A stretch of 32,961 bases of DNA from Candidatus Faecisoma merdavium. Its GTDB lineage: Bacteria > Bacillota_I > Bacilli_A > RF39 > UBA660. Below, piece by piece: positions 29,460-32,961 of this stretch. Position 1 is the stretch's first letter; every line of letters starts with the position of its first letter. The stretch spans positions 1 to 32,961 of the forward strand of contig DVJX01000096.1 in assembly GCA_018716405.1 (NCBI GenBank), written 5' to 3'. The notes under the pieces were generated by a model, which saw nothing but the letters and a program-made list of their open reading frames with translations, ran no database searches and was not told the DNA's origin. The translations under genes and the position numbers were made by a program.

Positions 29460-30700
29460 ATTAAGTTCTTTAATGGCACATAGTTTCTATATAAATTATA
29501 ATTTCTTTTATGAGTTACTAATTCAAAATCACCAGCATATTCATACATATAAGATCCAAATCCTAATTTAAATTCATCTAATCCTGTATATTTTTTATCA
29601 TCTATAGTTATGTTTGACATTCCGCCTAAATTAAATTTGGTATAACCTAATTTTTTATAAATATCAATTATTTGCCATATCAGTAAATGTTTTGAATTAA
29701 AAGATTTAAAGTTTTTATCATATCCATCAAATAGTATAGTTATTTCTTTTTCTTGTTTAATTAATACTATAACTGATGTTATAATTCCATCTTGATAATT
29801 TCTTAATAGATTAGTTGCTTTTATTAATTTCTTTTTATAATAGTCTAAATATTTATCAGTGTTTATTTTTTTATTGATCAATTTTTTATTGTTCTTATTT
29901 ATGTTTTTAACTATTAATTGATTAAAGTAAAAACTTCTTTGTTCATAATAATTTAATTTTTTTTGTACTGTTTCTAAATATTTTTTAGTATCTAATTTTG
30001 TATAAAATAAGTCAATCATGTTTCTTTTAGAATAAAAGTTATAACAATCTTTAAAGTAAGTTAAATTTCTATTATAAGTTTTATTTATAAATTTATATAA
30101 TACATCAATTTGATCAATATCTCCTTTATATACTTTTATTCCATTTCTAATAGCGCTTCTTATTTTTGTTTTATATTTTTTATTAATATTATTGAATAAA
30201 TCATCAATTGGTTTATTTAAGTCAATAATAGCTTCAAATCTTGGCTTTAAAGCTTCAAAAAAGTTATTATATCCTAAATGATAATAGTTATTTTGTTTTA
30301 AGGTACTAAATATTTCGTTATACTTTGGATTTTCAATTCTTTCTTGTTTTTTGATATTATAAATTGATCTTATGATTAATGGGTTTATTTTTAATCCCAT
30401 AACTCCTTTTTTATTTAAATATAGTTTAATTTTATTACTAAACTCTCTTAATATGTTGTTGTCTTCATAGTTTAAAATATAACCTCTAGGTGCGTAAGCG
30501 TATTTAAATCCATTTTCTTTTTGTATTAAAATTAAGCTTGCAGCTTTAATTATATTATCTTGTAATAGTCCTAAAAAAACAGAATCATAATTTTGATTAT
30601 GCATAACAAATGCATATTCCGGAGTTTGATAAATTGATTTTAGTGGGCAATTTGTTATAAAGTTTGTAAATTCTTGATTAGTTAATTCTCTAAATTCCAT
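29438..30700 (-). CDS. FemA/B/X-like peptidoglycan branch aminoacyltransferase
   Basis: MEFRELTNQEFTNFITNCPLKSIYQTPEYAFVM..., APRGYILNYED, KFNLGGMSN...YTGLDEFKLGFG. The ORF-track N-terminus (to 30886) overlaps the divergent gene, so the start was moved to 30700. Confidence 0.85.
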   Translation of the reverse strand: MEFRELTNQEFTNFITNCPLKSIYQTPEYAFVMHNQNYDSVFLGLLQDNIIKAASLILIQKENGFKYAYAPRGYILNYEDNNILREFSNKIKLYLNKKGVMGLKINPLIIRSIYNIKKQERIENPKYNEIFSTLKQNNYYHLGYNNFFEALKPRFEAIIDLNKPIDDLFNNINKKYKTKIRSAIRNGIKVYKGDIDQIDVLYKFINKTYNRNLTYFKDCYNFYSKRNMIDLFYTKLDTKKYLETVQKKLNYYEQRSFYFNQLIVKNINKNNKKLINKKINTDKYLDYYKKKLIKATNLLRNYQDGIITSVIVLIKQEKEITILFDGYDKNFKSFNSKHLLIWQIIDIYKKLGYTKFNLGGMSNITIDDKKYTGLDEFKLGFGSYMYEYAGDFELVTHKRNYNLYRNYVPLKNLIKSKLIK

Positions 30701-30786
30701 AATATTCACCAATAAAATTATACCATATTGTTTATTAAAAGTCATATAATTTAACTTTAGATAATATATTTTCTTAGGTGAAATAA

Positions 30787-31614
30787 ATGAAAATAGGAAT
30801 ACCAAAAGTTTTAAATTATTATTGTTTAAAAAAATGGATTTATTTTTTTGAAGAGTTAGGTATTGAAGTTGTCTATTATGATACAAATAAAAAAAGAATA
30901 GAACTTAAAGATAAAAGATGTGATAATGAAATGTGTTTATCTTTTAAATTTTTTGAGAGGCATACAGAATATTTAAAAGACAAGTGTGATTATATTTTAA
31001 TTCCTAATTTAAAATATCAAAAGTGTACAAATTTTAGAAATTTATATGATTTATGTAATAATTTATCAAATGGTAATATAATAATGTTTGATAATATTGA
31101 TAAATTAAAATATTTTATAAAAATAGGAGATAAATTAGGTTTTAAAAGAAGTGAAATTAAAAAAGCTTATTTAAAATCTTCTATTAAGTATAATAAACAA
31201 TTAAAAAAATTAAGGATAGATAATATTAATAATTTAACTAGCAATCATAAAAAAATATTATTAGTTAGTAATTATTATAATGATTCAGATAAATATATTA
31301 GTGCGATGATTAAATTATTTGATAAACATAACATAAAGACAATATATGAAGATCTGTTAAATGAAAATTGTTCAAAAAAGAAATATTTTAAAAATAATAA
31401 AATAGATTTGTTAAATGTTAATGAATACAAAAAAAATGTAGATGGTATAGTTTTTTTTGATAAAATTCCTTGCGTTTTAGATAATTTAATAAATGAATTA
31501 ATGATAGATAAAACTGATAAGCCTTATTTGAATTTATCTGTTAACGATGAAGAATCTTTATCAAAAGTAGAAGAAAAAATAGAAAGTTTTATTTCATTAA
31601 TCAATAATAATTAA
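30787..31614 (+). CDS. DUF2229 / 2-hydroxyglutaryl-CoA dehydratase activase-related protein
   Basis: MKIGIPKVLNYYCLKKWIYFFEELGIEVVYYDTN..., CLSFKFFERHTEYLKDKCDYILIPNL. Confidence 0.65.
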   Translation: MKIGIPKVLNYYCLKKWIYFFEELGIEVVYYDTNKKRIELKDKRCDNEMCLSFKFFERHTEYLKDKCDYILIPNLKYQKCTNFRNLYDLCNNLSNGNIIMFDNIDKLKYFIKIGDKLGFKRSEIKKAYLKSSIKYNKQLKKLRIDNINNLTSNHKKILLVSNYYNDSDKYISAMIKLFDKHNIKTIYEDLLNENCSKKKYFKNNKIDLLNVNEYKKNVDGIVFFDKIPCVLDNLINELMIDKTDKPYLNLSVNDEESLSKVEEKIESFISLINNN

Positions 31615-31721
31615 AATTATAGTTAATAATAATTTTTAATGATGTCCAATTTTTGTAAAATTTATAATATAACGCAAAAACAATCTAAAAATGTGCTATA
31701 ATATTTTATGTGGTGATTTGA

Positions 31722-32961
31722 ATGAAATTTAGTATTAATAAAACTTTATATGTAATATTTACTTTTTTAATTTTATTGTTTTTAATATTCATATTTGGAA
31801 CAAATATTGTGCCATTAAAATATTTAATTTTATTATTAGTATTTTTTGTTTTATATGATATTGGTTTATTTTTCTTGTTATTTAAGAAAAATAAAAAGAA
31901 AAATATTATTGGATATGTCTTAGGTGGATTAATTATAGTATTAATGGGCGTATTATTTTACTATCTAAGTATAACAATGGGCTTTTTTAAAGGATTTGGA
32001 AATAATAAATATAAAGAAGAAAACTATTTAATTTTAGTACTAGAAGAAAGCGAATTTGATTCAATTAGCGATTTAACTAATATTGGTTATACAACTAATG
32101 AATTATCAAATATAGATAAAGCTTTGGAAAAATTAAATAATGAAACTGATATTGAAAATATTAAATATGATAATTCATCTTTAATGTTTGAAGATTTAAT
32201 AAATAAAAATGTTGATTCTGTTATGATTGAGGAATCATCTATGTCATTAATATATGAACAAAATGAAGAATATAGTGGTATGTTTAAGACTATACATACT
32301 ATAAACATTAAAACAGAAATAGAAATAAAATCTGAAGTTGATGTAACTAATTCTCCTTTTAGTATTTATATAAGCGGAATAGATTCTTATGGAAGTATTG
32401 CAACAGTATCTAGAAGTGATGTTAATATGATTGCAACAATTAATCCTAATACTAAACAAGTATTGTTGGTTTCGGTTCCAAGAGATTATTATGTTCAATT
32501 AAGGGGAACAACCGGATATAAAGATAAATTAACACATGCTGGAGTTTATGGGGTTGAAACTTCAATGGGAACTTTAGAAGATTTATTAGATACTGAAATT
32601 AATTATTATGCAAGAGTTAATTTTACATCTTTAGAAAAAATTGTTGATGCTTTAGGTGGTGTAGATGTATATTCTAAATATTCATTTACAAGTTCACAAG
32701 CAACGGGAGCAACATATTACTTTTCTAAAGGATATAACCATATGAATGGGCAACAAGCATTATCTTTTTCTCGAGAAAGAAAAGCTTTACCTGGTGGTGA
32801 TAGATCTAGGGGTGAAAATCAGCAAGCTGTAATAGATGGAATAATTAGAAAAGCTACCAGTCCTGCAATTATAACAGGCTATGTTAAAATATTAAATTCT
32901 TTAAAAGATACTTTCCAAACTAATATGACAGATACAGACATTCAAAAATTAATTAAAATGC
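31722..32961 (+). CDS. LytR-CpsA-Psr (LCP) family protein, 3' truncated by window edge
   Basis: FSIYISGIDSYGSIATVSRSDVNMIATINPNTKQVLLVSVPRDYYVQL...YARVNFTSLEKIVDALGGVDV...FSRERKALPGGDRSRGENQQAVI. Not in the ORF track because no stop occurs within the window. Confidence 0.92.
   Translation, partial: MKFSINKTLYVIFTFLILLFLIFIFGTNIVPLKYLILLLVFFVLYDIGLFFLLFKKNKKKNIIGYVLGGLIIVLMGVLFYYLSITMGFFKGFGNNKYKEENYLILVLEESEFDSISDLTNIGYTTNELSNIDKALEKLNNETDIENIKYDNSSLMFEDLINKNVDSVMIEESSMSLIYEQNEEYSGMFKTIHTINIKTEIEIKSEVDVTNSPFSIYISGIDSYGSIATVSRSDVNMIATINPNTKQVLLVSVPRDYYVQLRGTTGYKDKLTHAGVYGVETSMGTLEDLLDTEINYYARVNFTSLEKIVDALGGVDVYSKYSFTSSQATGATYYFSKGYNHMNGQQALSFSRERKALPGGDRSRGENQQAVIDGIIRKATSPAIITGYVKILNSLKDTFQTNMTDTDIQKLIKM

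Noticed and set aside
30701-30886. N-terminal extension of the FemX-like ORF
   Set aside because: It is antisense to the start of the divergent 30787 gene and crosses the intergenic promoter region. Conserved FemX sequence begins at MEFREL.

Overview
AT-rich Bacillota-like (gut Bacilli/RF39-type, inferred) chromosomal window using the standard bacterial code (TGA is used as stop). The conserved backbone is: smc 3' end, pyrG, def, comEA-comEC, dnaG-sigA, a NUDIX/NrtR-like gene, rpsL-rpsG-fusA-tuf, two pilin-like genes, a FemX-like gene, a DUF2229-like gene and an LCP gene. Two accessory regions stand out. (A) smc-pyrG interval, about 1.9-9.3 kb. Two tandem paralogous genes encode 4 and 6 copies of a ~74-aa module. 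Each module has an HTH-looking segment with variability concentrated at a few positions, and the shared C-terminal domain looks like sigma region 2. Each gene is preceded by the same 24-bp palindrome plus a perfect TTGACA-N17-TATAAT promoter. A third, decayed copy lies directly after smc, and a minus-strand CobS-like AAA ATPase operon sits between it and the intact genes. (B) comEC-dnaG interval, about 13.9-19.0 kb. The 3' (metallo-beta-lactamase) end of comEC occurs three times as diverged copies. Each is followed by accessory genes: dinD+CYTH, dinD+NIF3/YqfO-like, and a broken DUF1016/YhcG N-terminus. The two extra copies start at the same comEC motif behind an identical ~20-bp junction that supplies a -35 box. 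No CRISPR array, tRNA or rRNA was recognised. All functional claims for A and B are hypotheses from sequence reading only.
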